From Cyclobacteriaceae bacterium (lineage in GTDB: Bacteria > Bacteroidota > Bacteroidia > Cytophagales > Cyclobacteriaceae), in NCBI GenBank assembly GCA_025455015.1, contig JALONI010000031.1, positions 1 through 39,782 of the forward strand: DNA of 39,782 nt, in the 5' to 3' direction. Below the pieces are notes generated by a model that was not told the DNA's origin, made no database searches, and worked only from the letters and a program-made list of their open reading frames with translations. A program made the translations under genes and the position numbers. Positions 10,266 through 19,410 of the stretch are shown one piece after another; positions within the stretch are counted from its first letter, which is position 1, and every line of letters begins with the position of its first letter.

Positions 10266-10907
10266 ATGAAGAGTTCTATTTTGCTTTTTCTTGCTGCCGC
10301 AATAGGCGCGAGTGCTTCAGCTCAGGTGAACACTACGAGCGAAACAGGCTTGGGAATTGCGCTGTTAGGCGGAATACAATACTTCGCGTGCACCCCTCAA
10401 GCGCCTTCCAAGTTCACCACCCTGAATATTCGGTTAGGGGCTATTGTAACGCATCGGTTAAATGATCGATTTGATCTGGAGTCAGGTGCCCTTTTGGGAG
10501 TTCGTTTGAGGCGTGATGCCGAGAATACCGCTCAAGGCTACACCATTCCCCCACCCTTCCTGGTGCTGGACGATGTAGCCAGTGCTCGCAACCATTATTT
10601 CTTGTCCATCCCGGTGTTGGGCGTGTACAAGTTGCACCATCCCAAACTCGCTTTCAAAGCCGGCCTCGCTTATACATTCCATTTCCCAAACGACAACAGC
10701 GTAACTTTTCTTACCAATCGGGGGGAGATTGGATTGGTGGCTGGAGCTTCCCTTCCGTTAAAGACCAGACTCACTTTGGCTGTTGAATACGTCCATGGTT
10801 TGACTGAACTGTACTCCTCCGGAGGAACCGTTGACGGTATCGACTACTCACTGTCCGTCCGGCACCGGCTTGTTTCCGCGGGAATCCACTACCGTCTCAC
10901 CAAGTAA
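10266..10907 (+). CDS. Predicted outer-membrane beta-barrel protein (porin family-like)
   Basis: A 213-residue protein with a signal peptide (MKSSILLFLAAA to ASAQ, about 20 residues). The rest looks like an eight-stranded barrel, with alternating hydrophobic strands separated by polar loops (for example FDLESGALLGVRLRR, HYFLSIPVLGVYKL, RLTLAVEYVHGL). This is the common PorT or OmpW-like 'outer membrane beta-barrel protein' type of Bacteroidota. I do not assign a specific function. It ends 9 bases before the convergent metG stop. A TATCTTCA box six bases before the ATG may be a variant -7 element. Confidence 0.75.
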   Translation: MKSSILLFLAAAIGASASAQVNTTSETGLGIALLGGIQYFACTPQAPSKFTTLNIRLGAIVTHRLNDRFDLESGALLGVRLRRDAENTAQGYTIPPPFLVLDDVASARNHYFLSIPVLGVYKLHHPKLAFKAGLAYTFHFPNDNSVTFLTNRGEIGLVAGASLPLKTRLTLAVEYVHGLTELYSSGGTVDGIDYSLSVRHRLVSAGIHYRLTK

Positions 10908-10916
10908 CAGGAGGTC

Positions 10917-13016
10917 TCAACTGACACTCGCACCGGGCATCACCGCCTCGTGGGGTTGCAGCAGCCGCAATTTGCCATCGCTGTCTTCGGCCATCAAAAT
11001 CATCCCCTGCGATTCGATGCCCATCATTTTACGCGGGGCCAGGTTGGCAACAAATGTGACTTGCTTGCCTACCATTTCTTCGGGCGTGTAGTGCTTGGCA
11101 ATACCGCTCAAAATGGTGCGCACGTCCAAGCCGCTGTTTACCGTCAGCTTCAATAACTTATCGGACTTGGGCATTTTTTCCGCGGCCGTCACGGTGCCTA
11201 TGCGCAGGTCGATTTTGCCGAAGTCATCAAAAACGATTTCGGGCTTTAGCGGTTTGGGTGCGTGGCTTTCGGCAGCCATCGGAGTCGTGCTGATCACGGG
11301 TTTTTTGAGTTTTTGTACTTGTCCTTCCATTTCGGCATCCTCCACATTCCGGTAGAGCAGGGAGGCGGGGTTCAACCGATGTCCCGCGGGCACCGGCTCC
11401 ACCAACGTATGCGTATTCCAAAAGCGATGGCTTTCGTGCCGGGCAGTGATGTTTAGTTGGGTGAGCATGTTGGCCGATCCATCGGGCAAGAACGGCTCGC
11501 TGGCGATGGCCAGGTTGCCCACTACGGTGAGGGCATAGTTCAAGATGGCCCCTACGGCCTCCATGTCATCTTTGGCGAGTTTCCAGGGCTCAGTATCGGC
11601 CAAGAACTTATTGCCAATGCGTGCCATGTTCATGAGTTGAAACTGGGCTTCGCGAAAGCGGAAGCCGTCCAAGGCCGCGATCATCTCTGTTACCGATTTT
11701 TCGAGGTCTTCATGCGCTTGCTGGTACAAGCTGAGCACCCGGGCTCTTTTTTCGCTGGTGTTCGCCAGCTCGGCAGCCGAGGGCACACGACCGTCAAAAT
11801 ACTTCCACGTGAGCACCATCACGCGGTTGACAAAGTTGCCCAAGATGGCCACCAACTCGCTGTTGACTTTTTGCTGATAGTCTTTCCACGTAAAATCGGC
11901 ATCTTTTGTCTCGGGCGAAATGGAGTTGAGCACGTAGCGCAACTCATCGCGCCTGCCGGGTAGTTCGGCCAGGTATTCATGGAGCCAAACGGCATGATTG
12001 CGCGAAGTGGATATCTTTTCTCCCTCCAGATTCAAAAATTCATTGGCGGGCACATTGTCGGGCAAAATAAACGACCCTTCCGCCTTGAGCATGCACGGAA
12101 AAATGATGCAATGGAACACGATATTGTCCTTGCCGATAAAATGAATCAGGCGGGTTTCCGGGTCTTTCCAATATTTTTCCCAGTCGGCTCCTTTCAATTC
12201 CCGCGTGGCCGAGATGTAGCCGATGGGGGCATCAAACCACACATACAGTACTTTGCCTTCGGCATCGGGGCGCGGCACGGGTATGCCCCAATCCAAATCG
12301 CGGGTGATTGACCGGGGCTGCAACCCCTGGTCGATCCACGACTTGCATTGCCCGTACACATTGACTTTCCAGTCCTCTTTGTGCCCTTCCACCAGCCACT
12401 CCTTCAGCCACGCTTCAAATCGATCGAGCGGAAAATACCAGTGCTTGGTGGCTTTGAGCACCGGGGCCTGGCCCGACACGGTGGAGCGCGGATTGATCAA
12501 CTGCCGCGGGCTGAGGCTGGTGCCGCACTTCTCGCATTGGTCGCCATAGGCGTTGGGGTTACCACAGTTTGGGCAGGTGCCCACAATGTACCGGTCTGCC
12601 AAAAAAATGTTCTCCTGCTCATCAAAGTACTGATCGGATGTTTCCTCGATAAACCCCTGCTTGGCGTCAATGGTACGAAAAAAGTCTTGTGAAGTCTGGT
12701 GATGAATGGCGTTGGAGGTGCGCGCATAAATGTCGAACGAAATGCCAAAGTCGGCAAATGCCTGCTTCATCAGCGCATGGTATTTGTCCACAAACTGCTT
12801 GGGCGACACACCCTCTTTTTTGGCCCCCAATGTGATGGCCACCCCGTGCTCGTCCGAGCCGCAAACGAAAACCACGTCCTCTCCTTTCAGGCGCAAATAG
12901 CGCACATACGTATCGGCCGGCAGGTACGCCCCCGCGATGTGCCCGATGTGCAGTGGACCGTTGGCATAGGGCAACGCAGCGGTAACGGTGGTGCGCTTGA
13001 ATTTCTTTTCCTTCAT
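10917..13016 (-). CDS. metG: Methionyl-tRNA synthetase with C-terminal EMAP/OB domain
   Basis: A 699-residue class I aminoacyl-tRNA synthetase that charges tRNA-Met. The HIGH signature is at residues 23-26, and the KMSKS loop is present as KISTS at 334-338. A four-cysteine zinc knuckle (C148, C151, C161, C164) is intact. After the anticodon-binding helical domain, the last 110 residues form an OB-fold tRNA-binding domain ([12 protein letters not shown] through [15 protein letters not shown]). I chose the ATG at 13016, where homology starts, over the frame beginning at 13067. Both ends are convergent or isolated, so the gene is probably monocistronic. Confidence 0.97.
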   Translation of the reverse strand: MKEKKFKRTTVTAALPYANGPLHIGHIAGAYLPADTYVRYLRLKGEDVVFVCGSDEHGVAITLGAKKEGVSPKQFVDKYHALMKQAFADFGISFDIYARTSNAIHHQTSQDFFRTIDAKQGFIEETSDQYFDEQENIFLADRYIVGTCPNCGNPNAYGDQCEKCGTSLSPRQLINPRSTVSGQAPVLKATKHWYFPLDRFEAWLKEWLVEGHKEDWKVNVYGQCKSWIDQGLQPRSITRDLDWGIPVPRPDAEGKVLYVWFDAPIGYISATRELKGADWEKYWKDPETRLIHFIGKDNIVFHCIIFPCMLKAEGSFILPDNVPANEFLNLEGEKISTSRNHAVWLHEYLAELPGRRDELRYVLNSISPETKDADFTWKDYQQKVNSELVAILGNFVNRVMVLTWKYFDGRVPSAAELANTSEKRARVLSLYQQAHEDLEKSVTEMIAALDGFRFREAQFQLMNMARIGNKFLADTEPWKLAKDDMEAVGAILNYALTVVGNLAIASEPFLPDGSANMLTQLNITARHESHRFWNTHTLVEPVPAGHRLNPASLLYRNVEDAEMEGQVQKLKKPVISTTPMAAESHAPKPLKPEIVFDDFGKIDLRIGTVTAAEKMPKSDKLLKLTVNSGLDVRTILSGIAKHYTPEEMVGKQVTFVANLAPRKMMGIESQGMILMAEDSDGKLRLLQPHEAVMPGASVS

Positions 13017-13171
13017 GTGTACAGCGATGGTTTTCCGGGAATCCGCCTGTTGGCAGGTTGGGGTCATTCAAAGCGGCAGCCGCGCGGGGCTTGACCACCT
13101 TGCCTGGTCCCGTCTTTTCCCACAAAACAGAGGCACAAAGATGCCAACTGCCATGGCGCAAACCAAATGAT

Positions 13172-15337
13172 TTAGGGGGAACTCAAGGCGGCCATCACAT
13201 CTTGCCCTTTGATCATCAGGGCCAGGCGCTCGTCTTCGTCCAACAAGGTGAATTCCATTTCCTTGGGACGGTTGGGTAAAATGAGTTGGAAGGTGGTCGG
13301 TTCTTTGCTTCGCCTGAGCTTGATGCGACCGCCCAACCTGCGGGCGGCTAGTTGGGCCATGAACAGGCCCAAACCCATGCCGTGCGAATCGCTGGCCACG
13401 TAAAACAGTTGAAATACTTTGACACCTGCTTTTTCGTCAATGCCCTGGCCGTTGTCTTCCACCGAAATAAACGTGCGCCCCTCCTTTTGCTTCCAACTCA
13501 CCTTGATGTACTTCTCTTGGCGGTGGGGCGAAAAATATTTGAAGGAGTTGTGGATCAGGTGGGCCAGAATCATGTACAGGAGGGCCCTGTCCGTACGGAG
13601 TCCTTCCTTCCACTCGCCCTGCTGCAACCGCAGCGAAATGAGCGGGAAGTGATCCAGTTGGTTAAACGACCGGAACACCTCTTCGGCCAAGGCACCCACG
13701 TCAATCGACTCAATGCACACGGGCTGGTTGCGGATGCGGTTGATGTCCGTCAACTGGCTGAGCATGGCGCTGAGCCCCTCGGTGGTAGACTCGATTTTGG
13801 CGAGGTAATCCTTTACCTTGGCGGGATCGTCTTGTTCCTGCTTGGCCAGGTTGGTGAGGCCCAGCAGCGTGGTCAGCGGCCCGCGGATGTCGTGCGAAGC
13901 GCGGTAGATCAGGTGGTCATACTCGCCATACGACTTGCGCAATTCCATGTTGCTGAGCCGGAGGTCGTTGGTTTTTTCTTTGACGGTGGTGGTCAGGTTT
14001 CGGTTGTGGCTCTCGATGACGATCATGGCCTCCGCGAGCTTTCGCTTGGCAATGGACTGCTGGCGGGCCGAGCGCAAAATGAAATAGATAAGTATGAAGG
14101 ACAACGCCACAGCCGTGGAGATGGCGAAGATGAGCATGCGCTGACGCGCCAACGCTTCTTCGCGCAGCAAAAGAATCTGATTTTTTTCTTCAATAGTGCG
14201 AAGGTTCTCCCGCTCAAAATACTTTGTTTGGATCTTCACCAGGTTTCTCCGCATTTCAGCACCCCGAGTACTATCCGTCAAACTGATGTATTTATTTCGA
14301 TATTGTAACGCGCTCGAAACGTCATTCAACACTTCATACACATCACCCATTGTCTCAAAAATCCGAATTCGCTGCTCAATATTATCGGAACTTGAGCTGA
14401 GTTTTTCCGCGCGCTGAAGTGTCATTAATGCCTTTGCCTGATCATAGCGAGAATAAATATTTGCAAGATTCAACAAGGCGTCAATCTCAACACCGATATT
14501 TTGAATTTTCTTGGCAGACTGGATAGACTCAAAGAAATTCCTTTCTGCATCTTCGAACTTACCTCGTTTTAATAAGCTTACACCTAGAGTCAACCTTGCC
14601 TCGGCCGTGAGCTCATCGCTGCAATCTGGTTTACATAATTTAAGCGCAGCATTTAGAAAACTCTCCGATTTTTCAAATTGATGTAACTCATTGTAGCAAA
14701 GAGCCAGGTTTACGTATAGTCGATCAATATCAAAGCGAATATCATGTTGCTTTTTGATTTCAAGAGACCTTAAATAATAAAGGAGAGCTTCTTCATGCTC
14801 GAGCAACCTAAAATACACAAGGCCAATATTATTTAGCGTGATACTTAAATCTTCCCATCTGCCCGGTTTCTCGTTCTCCGCTAAGCAAAGAAAATGAAAT
14901 TCAAGTGCCTTATCATAGTCGCCTAGAGACATATATGATACAGCAATCACATTGGCGGCTTTAACATAGTCGTCAATAAATTTATTTCGTTTTGCTATTG
15001 CTAATATCTCTGAAAGTTCGCGAATGGATTCAGATGTTTTTCCCTGTCTCCGTAAAATAAATCCGATAGCGTACCCTGACTGAACGATTTTTGCACTATC
15101 TGCCAATCTATAGGCCAACCGATTGGCCAGACTTACATACTCAAACGACTTGTTGATGTTGGTAGGCAAATAATATCTCCCCAATTCCAAAAAACCTTCG
15201 TATCTTCCCTTGTCATCGCGCGCATCCAAGCTGTTCTCAATGGAATCCATGCGCGCCTGTTGTGCCGTGCCTGAAAATGGCACCCACAGCAATACCGCCA
15301 CCACCCACAGCAACCCCTTAAAATATCGACCGCTCAT
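13172..15337 (-). CDS. TPR-containing membrane sensor histidine kinase
   Basis: A 721-residue kinase. Residues 1-26 form a signal peptide. Residues about 50-355 hold several TPR-like helical repeats, predicted to lie in the periplasm. Residues 360-400 are coiled coil, residues 401-421 are a membrane helix, and the cytoplasmic part contains a HisKA domain with phospho-acceptor His482 (SHDIRGPL) and a HATPase domain (HLIHNSFKYF N box, VEDNGQGID, and GMGLGLFMA). There is no receiver domain and no response regulator next to the gene, so its partner is elsewhere. The DNA coding for the TPR half is about 39% GC (counted by hand over 14281-15180), while the kinase half is in the mid-50s. This suggests domain replacement or different constraint. 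Confidence 0.92.
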   Translation of the reverse strand: MSGRYFKGLLWVVAVLLWVPFSGTAQQARMDSIENSLDARDDKGRYEGFLELGRYYLPTNINKSFEYVSLANRLAYRLADSAKIVQSGYAIGFILRRQGKTSESIRELSEILAIAKRNKFIDDYVKAANVIAVSYMSLGDYDKALEFHFLCLAENEKPGRWEDLSITLNNIGLVYFRLLEHEEALLYYLRSLEIKKQHDIRFDIDRLYVNLALCYNELHQFEKSESFLNAALKLCKPDCSDELTAEARLTLGVSLLKRGKFEDAERNFFESIQSAKKIQNIGVEIDALLNLANIYSRYDQAKALMTLQRAEKLSSSSDNIEQRIRIFETMGDVYEVLNDVSSALQYRNKYISLTDSTRGAEMRRNLVKIQTKYFERENLRTIEEKNQILLLREEALARQRMLIFAISTAVALSFILIYFILRSARQQSIAKRKLAEAMIVIESHNRNLTTTVKEKTNDLRLSNMELRKSYGEYDHLIYRASHDIRGPLTTLLGLTNLAKQEQDDPAKVKDYLAKIESTTEGLSAMLSQLTDINRIRNQPVCIESIDVGALAEEVFRSFNQLDHFPLISLRLQQGEWKEGLRTDRALLYMILAHLIHNSFKYFSPHRQEKYIKVSWKQKEGRTFISVEDNGQGIDEKAGVKVFQLFYVASDSHGMGLGLFMAQLAARRLGGRIKLRRSKEPTTFQLILPNRPKEMEFTLLDEDERLALMIKGQDVMAALSSP

Positions 15338-15400
15338 AAAATTTAGTCACACGCGTACCTTCACGAATAATGTTTGGCTTTTCACCCACTTCACCCAATA

Positions 15401-15408
15401 TACCTTTG
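15401..15408 (+). promoter_or_regulatory. -7 box upstream of the two small exported peptides
   Basis: TACCTTTG matches TAnnTTTG, 72 bases before the ATG at 15481. A TTTG at 15373-15376 lies 24 bases upstream, slightly long for a -33 element. The region is AT-rich and divergent from the histidine kinase gene. Confidence 0.6.
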
Positions 15409-15480
15409 CAATGTAAATCGAAATTCACTCGAGACAAATAGAAATTTATTCTCCATCACAAATTAACCTCAATTAAAATC

Positions 15481-15609
15481 ATGAAAAAGTTCTTCTACAC
15501 CCTGGCTGTTGTTTTGTTTGCTTCTGTTGCCATGATCAGCTGTGCTGATGATGAAGTTAAAGTAAAAGAAAATATGGCCAGTGGAAGTCCCAGCATTAAA
15601 TCGTTTTAA
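15481..15609 (+). CDS. Tiny predicted lipoprotein (42 residues)
   Basis: A 42-residue ORF beginning MKKFFYTLAVVLF, with a hydrophobic core and a lipobox-like AMISC whose Cys22 would be lipidated. The 20-residue mature tail is acidic at first (CADDEVKVKEN) and then Ser- and Gly-rich. It has a -7 box upstream and a second small exported ORF 31 bases downstream, then a strong terminator, so it looks like the first gene of a bicistronic unit. I do not recognise a family. Codon use, the signal structure and the operon context make it a likely real gene. Confidence 0.65.
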   Translation: MKKFFYTLAVVLFASVAMISCADDEVKVKENMASGSPSIKSF

Positions 15610-15640
15610 TCGTACGCTGTCTAGTTTAAGCTGTAAACAC

Positions 15641-15802
15641 ATGAAAACAAAATTATCAATTATTGCGCTCGTTGTAGTCGCTTTGATTACCGTGTCGTTT
15701 GGTTTCAGCACGAAATCGGCAAAAAGCACGGAGGTAAAGAAATCCGAGATTTCGCAGAGCGGAACGCCCCAGGGCGGATTTGCCTCTGAGCAGATGTTCT
15801 GA
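15641..15802 (+). CDS. Tiny exported or membrane-anchored peptide (53 residues)
   Basis: A 53-residue ORF with a basic start (MKTK), a hydrophobic segment of about 17 residues (LSIIALVVVALITVSFG) and a polar tail rich in Ser, Lys and Glu, ending GGFASEQMF. It could be a signal peptide with a short secreted product or an N-terminally anchored peptide. It follows the tiny lipoprotein gene and is followed by a strong terminator. Small peptides of this layout are frequent in Bacteroidota and mostly uncharacterised. I cannot assign a function. Confidence 0.65.
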   Translation: MKTKLSIIALVVVALITVSFGFSTKSAKSTEVKKSEISQSGTPQGGFASEQMF

Positions 15803-15822
15803 CCTCCCGTTCACCGGTCTAA

Positions 15823-15848
15823 AGGAGCCTTTCGGCTCCTTTTTTTTT
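15823..15848 (+). terminator. Intrinsic terminator after the small exported peptides
   Basis: A perfect 7-bp stem AGGAGCC with GGCTCCT and a TTTC loop is followed by eight T bases. It lies 20 bases after the stop of the 53-residue ORF. Confidence 0.92.
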
Positions 15849-15956
15849 GCCAATTCGGCAAAAACAGGGGGTAACCTTACATGGCTATTGGCGCAAAAAA
15901 AGTCTCACGCTACCGCTTCAAGCAGTCCAAAAAAAGTCCGCCAGGCGAAAGGTGCC

Positions 15957-17711
15957 TTATTGGAGAACTACCTCGTAGGGCAGGCGGGCCTGTGCTCCGT
16001 ACAGCCCTTGCAGCTTCTTCATCTGCTCATACAGCGGGTAGTACATACCCAACTCTTCCTTGATTTGCCGAACTTTCACGTCCTCCATACCCGACATCCA
16101 CTCTTCCCAAAAGTTTCGCTGCTTGGGATAGAAGCGGGTTTTGTAGCTCGTGGTCCCTGCCATATCAGCCGCCAGCGCGACAGCCTCATCGTACCCACCT
16201 AAGATGTCCACCAGTCCGTTGGCCTGTGCCTGCTCGCCCGTCCACACGCGGCCCGAAGCTATCTTTTTGATATCGGCCTGGCTCATGCCGCGGCCTGCGG
16301 CTGCCTTGGCCGTGAACGTCTCGTAGATCTCTTCGGTTTGCTTTTGGAAGATGGCTTTTTCGGCATCGCTCAGCGGACGGGTAAAACTGAGGTCGCCAAT
16401 CTCGCCCGTGCGCACCTCGTCAAAGGTGATGCCCAGCTTATTGTCCATGAATTTGCTCACATCAAACAACATGGAAAATACCCCGATGGAGCCGGTGATG
16501 GTGTTGGGCTGCGCCACTATGGTATCACAACCCATGGCCAGATAATACCCGCCCGAAGCGGCATAGTCGCCCAGCGAAGCCACCACGGGTTTTGCTTGCT
16601 TCGCCAACTCGATTTCGCGCCACATCACATCCGAAGCCAGCGCGCTGCCTCCGGGGGAGTTGACGCGCACCACGATAGCCTTCACGTTGTCGCTGAGCCG
16701 GGCTTTGCGAATCTGTTCGGCAAACGTATCGGATCCCACCACCCCGGGCTGTGCTTTGCCCGACAGGATGTCGCCATCGGCCACAATCACGGCTATCTCA
16801 TCCGTACCGGAAGAGGCGGCCACGTTTTTCTTGTATTTGTTATACTTGACGAAGTTGATCTTGGCGTTTTCGCTCACCCCGAGGCGGGTGCGAAAATCGG
16901 CCAAAACCTGGTCGTAGTAATACAGCGAATCGACCAGCCCCAGGGCCAAGGCATCCTGAGCCGAGCGCACCAGCATTTTATCCGCTATTTCCTTCACCCG
17001 CGCTTTTTCAAGGTTTCGCGACTCCGCAATGTTCTCTACCAGGTTTTCCTGGATGGTGTTAATCCACTCTTGCAATTGCAGGCGGTTGGCCTCGCTCATC
17101 TTGTCGAGCAGAAAGGGCTCCACTGCGCTCTTGAATTCGCCAACACGGAAAATTTCCGGCTCGATGTCCAGTTTGTCAAACATTTTTTTGAAGAATGTGA
17201 CATTGGCGGTAAGGCCGTTGAACTCCAGTTCGCCTTCGGGGTTGAGGTAGACCTTGTCAGCCGCGGAGGCGACATAGTACGCGGGCTCGGTGTAAATCTC
17301 GCTGTAGGCCACCACCCATTTTCCGGCCTGGCGGAAATCCAACAACGATTGGCGTATCTCTTCGGCTGTGGCATAGCCGGCCATCACAAACGTAACGTCC
17401 AGAAAAATACCTTGAATTTTCGGATCTTCCTGAGCGGCTTTGATGACCGATTTGAAATTGAGCAAGCCGATGGCCGACTCGTCCGCCCCGGGGATCGGCA
17501 GTCCTTCAAACGGATTTTCTGTTTCCTGCTGTGAGATGGGCACATTCAACTTCAGGTGCAGCACCGAGTTGTCCTTGACCACAACCTTGTCATCGGTGGA
17601 GGAGGCGCTGGACACCAAGCCCACCATGGCGAAGAAGAACAACGCAAAAAGGGCTACCAAGGCCACCAACGTGCCCAAACAGGAGGCGAAAAACGTCTTG
17701 AAAAAGTTCAT
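15957..17711 (-). CDS. sppA: Signal peptide peptidase SppA (long form)
   Basis: A 584-residue membrane-bound serine protease of the long, duplicated SppA type, which degrades leftover signal peptides. A single N-terminal membrane helix spans about residues 10-34. The first half carries the general-base Lys194 in GEFKSAVEPF, and the second half carries the nucleophile Ser386 in GDYAASGGYY, preceded by VNSPGGSALASD. The Ser-Lys spacing is close to that of the E. coli enzyme. A TATTTTTG -7 box with a TTG 21 bases upstream precedes the gene. The neighbours are unrelated. Confidence 0.96.
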   Translation of the reverse strand: MNFFKTFFASCLGTLVALVALFALFFFAMVGLVSSASSTDDKVVVKDNSVLHLKLNVPISQQETENPFEGLPIPGADESAIGLLNFKSVIKAAQEDPKIQGIFLDVTFVMAGYATAEEIRQSLLDFRQAGKWVVAYSEIYTEPAYYVASAADKVYLNPEGELEFNGLTANVTFFKKMFDKLDIEPEIFRVGEFKSAVEPFLLDKMSEANRLQLQEWINTIQENLVENIAESRNLEKARVKEIADKMLVRSAQDALALGLVDSLYYYDQVLADFRTRLGVSENAKINFVKYNKYKKNVAASSGTDEIAVIVADGDILSGKAQPGVVGSDTFAEQIRKARLSDNVKAIVVRVNSPGGSALASDVMWREIELAKQAKPVVASLGDYAASGGYYLAMGCDTIVAQPNTITGSIGVFSMLFDVSKFMDNKLGITFDEVRTGEIGDLSFTRPLSDAEKAIFQKQTEEIYETFTAKAAAGRGMSQADIKKIASGRVWTGEQAQANGLVDILGGYDEAVALAADMAGTTSYKTRFYPKQRNFWEEWMSGMEDVKVRQIKEELGMYYPLYEQMKKLQGLYGAQARLPYEVVLQ

Positions 17712-17730
17712 AGGCTGTTTATGAAAGGGT

Positions 17731-17762
17731 CAAAAATACAAAACCGGAGCAGGCTACCACAA
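17731..17762 (-). promoter_or_regulatory. Promoter of sppA
   Basis: The minus strand reads TTG (17762-17760), 21 bases of spacer, then TATTTTTG (17738-17731), a good match to the Bacteroidota -33/-7 pattern. The -7 box ends 19 bases before the ATG. Confidence 0.7.
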
Positions 17763-17841
17763 GCCATTTGTGTCTTAACGGGAATGACACGCCAAGGTTA
17801 AAGGCCCTGCCCTAAACAGGAGCCGATGGCGTGGGCTATAG

Positions 17842-18813
17842 CTATAAGGCCTTTTTGCCCCTCCACCCCTCCACTAAAAAGCCAAGCCCGTAGCCCGTCA
17901 GTTGTACGAGGGCTGCGGGTATGCTCAAAAACGCCACCGCGGCCGACCGAGTGACGCGCCAGGCATCAATGGCCACCGCCACAAGATAGGTGCCGTACAG
18001 GCTGGCGGCCACCATGAACAGGGGCGTGAATACCCATGCCATGACGGGCAGGCTCACAAGCCCAAGGGTAAAAACGCTTGGGAAGGCATGTACCCATTTC
18101 ACTTCCCCGGCATGGGCGCGCCCCACGCGCACCCGACCGCGGGCAAAACCAAAAACCTGTTTGAAAAACTGCCGAAAGGTGGCCCTGCGTTTGTGAAACA
18201 CATAGGCCTCGGGAATCAGCACCACTGCAAACCCCGACTGGTGCATGCGAATGCTCAGTTCGATATCTTCGGCCAGGCGGTCGAAGCGAAAGCCTTGTGT
18301 TTTTTCCCACACGGCCCGACTGAGGCCCATGTTGAAGCTGCGCGGCTGAAACCGGCCGATGTGGTGCGCTTTGCCGCGTATGCCGCCCGTGGTGAGTACC
18401 GATGACATGGTGTAGGCCATGGCGCGTTGCAGCAGGGAAAAACTCGCGTGGCCGCGATCGGGGCCACCCCACGCATCAATCGTTTGCCGGGCCAACGCGG
18501 TCGTTACCGTCTCAAAATAGTGCGCGGGCAAAAGGCAGTCGCTGTCAAACAGGACGAAGTAATCGCCCCGGGCCAGGGTGAATCCAAAATTGCGGCTCGG
18601 GCCCGGGCCGCTGTTGGGTTTCACCGCATACTGAATTGAAAGCCGGTCGCTAAAGGCCTCCACTACTTTTTCGCTGGTGCGGAGGCTGCCGTCCTCCACC
18701 ACCACTACCTCAAACGGCTTTTGCGTCTGCTGCGCCAGGCTGGTCAACAATTCGGCTAATTCTTCGGGCCGATTGTAAACGGGCACAATAACAGAAAAAC
18801 ATGGTTGCGACAT
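17842..18813 (-). CDS. Family 2 glycosyltransferase with C-terminal membrane segments
   Basis: A 323-residue GT-A fold enzyme. The N-terminus has the family 2 start SVIVPVYNRPEEL and the sugar-nucleotide motif VVVVEDGS. A DxD-like LFDSDC coordinates the metal. A GGPDRG loop and a later EDIELSIRMH (the ED of the catalytic base region) follow. Two or three hydrophobic segments occupy about residues 235-310, so the enzyme is probably held at the inner membrane. The substrate is unknown; an envelope polysaccharide or glycolipid is likely. I chose the start at 18813 (MSQPCFSVIVPVYN), not the longer frame from 18870. The gene is divergent from 18877. Confidence 0.9.
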   Translation of the reverse strand: MSQPCFSVIVPVYNRPEELAELLTSLAQQTQKPFEVVVVEDGSLRTSEKVVEAFSDRLSIQYAVKPNSGPGPSRNFGFTLARGDYFVLFDSDCLLPAHYFETVTTALARQTIDAWGGPDRGHASFSLLQRAMAYTMSSVLTTGGIRGKAHHIGRFQPRSFNMGLSRAVWEKTQGFRFDRLAEDIELSIRMHQSGFAVVLIPEAYVFHKRRATFRQFFKQVFGFARGRVRVGRAHAGEVKWVHAFPSVFTLGLVSLPVMAWVFTPLFMVAASLYGTYLVAVAIDAWRVTRSAAVAFLSIPAALVQLTGYGLGFLVEGWRGKKAL

Positions 18814-18876
18814 GGGGCCGCAAGATAATGACCGGCCCGCGATTGACCACACGCTTAAATGCTGTAACATTGTTCC

Positions 18877-19410
18877 ATGCGAACCACTCTAACCTTTGTT
18901 TCCGCGCTGGCGGTACTGGCGTTGATCGCCCACGTGGGGGCCGCGCAAACTCCACCAGCAGCCGATGTACAATCTGTTGACGGCATCGTGAAGGCCCTGT
19001 ATGAGGTGATCTCGGGCGAAGCGGGCCAACCCCGCGATTGGGTGCGGTTTCAAAACCTGTTTGCGGCCGATGCGCGGTTGATCCCCACCCGAAAAGATGC
19101 AGCGGGCAACCTTCACCCACAGGCCTTGTCGCCCAGCGAGTACGTCACATTGTTCAAAGCGCGGATCCCCAACGGCTTTTTTGAACGCGAACTGGGACGA
19201 AGAACCGAGACGTATGGCACCGTCACGCATGTTTTCAGCACCTACGAAACCCAGGAGAAAAAAGACGGGCCCGTGACCAACCGCGGCATCAACAGCATTC
19301 AATTGTTTTATGACGGCCAGCGGTATTCCATTGTGACCATCTTTTGGTGTGCCGAGAGCATGGGTTTTCCGCTGCCGGCCCACTACATCGATGGACGAAC
19401 ACCCCGATGA
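18877..19410 (+). CDS. Exported NTF2/SnoaL-like protein
   Basis: A 177-residue protein with a signal peptide (MRTTLTFVSALAVLALIAHV, cleavage near GAAQ at 20-24). The mature part resembles the NTF2-like or 'nuclear transport factor 2 family' cone fold: an early helix with VDGIVKALYEVISGE, then WVRFQNLFAADARLIP, a helix-strand block, and C-terminal strands ending in FYDGQRYSIVTIFWCAES. Members range from enzymes to ligand-binding proteins, so no function is given. The stop overlaps the start of the next gene as ATGA, indicating translational coupling. Confidence 0.75.
   Translation: MRTTLTFVSALAVLALIAHVGAAQTPPAADVQSVDGIVKALYEVISGEAGQPRDWVRFQNLFAADARLIPTRKDAAGNLHPQALSPSEYVTLFKARIPNGFFERELGRRTETYGTVTHVFSTYETQEKKDGPVTNRGINSIQLFYDGQRYSIVTIFWCAESMGFPLPAHYIDGRTPR

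Noticed and set aside
16338-17534. Plus-strand open frame of 398 codons
   Set aside because: It is antisense to sppA, with no protein-like composition or start signal.
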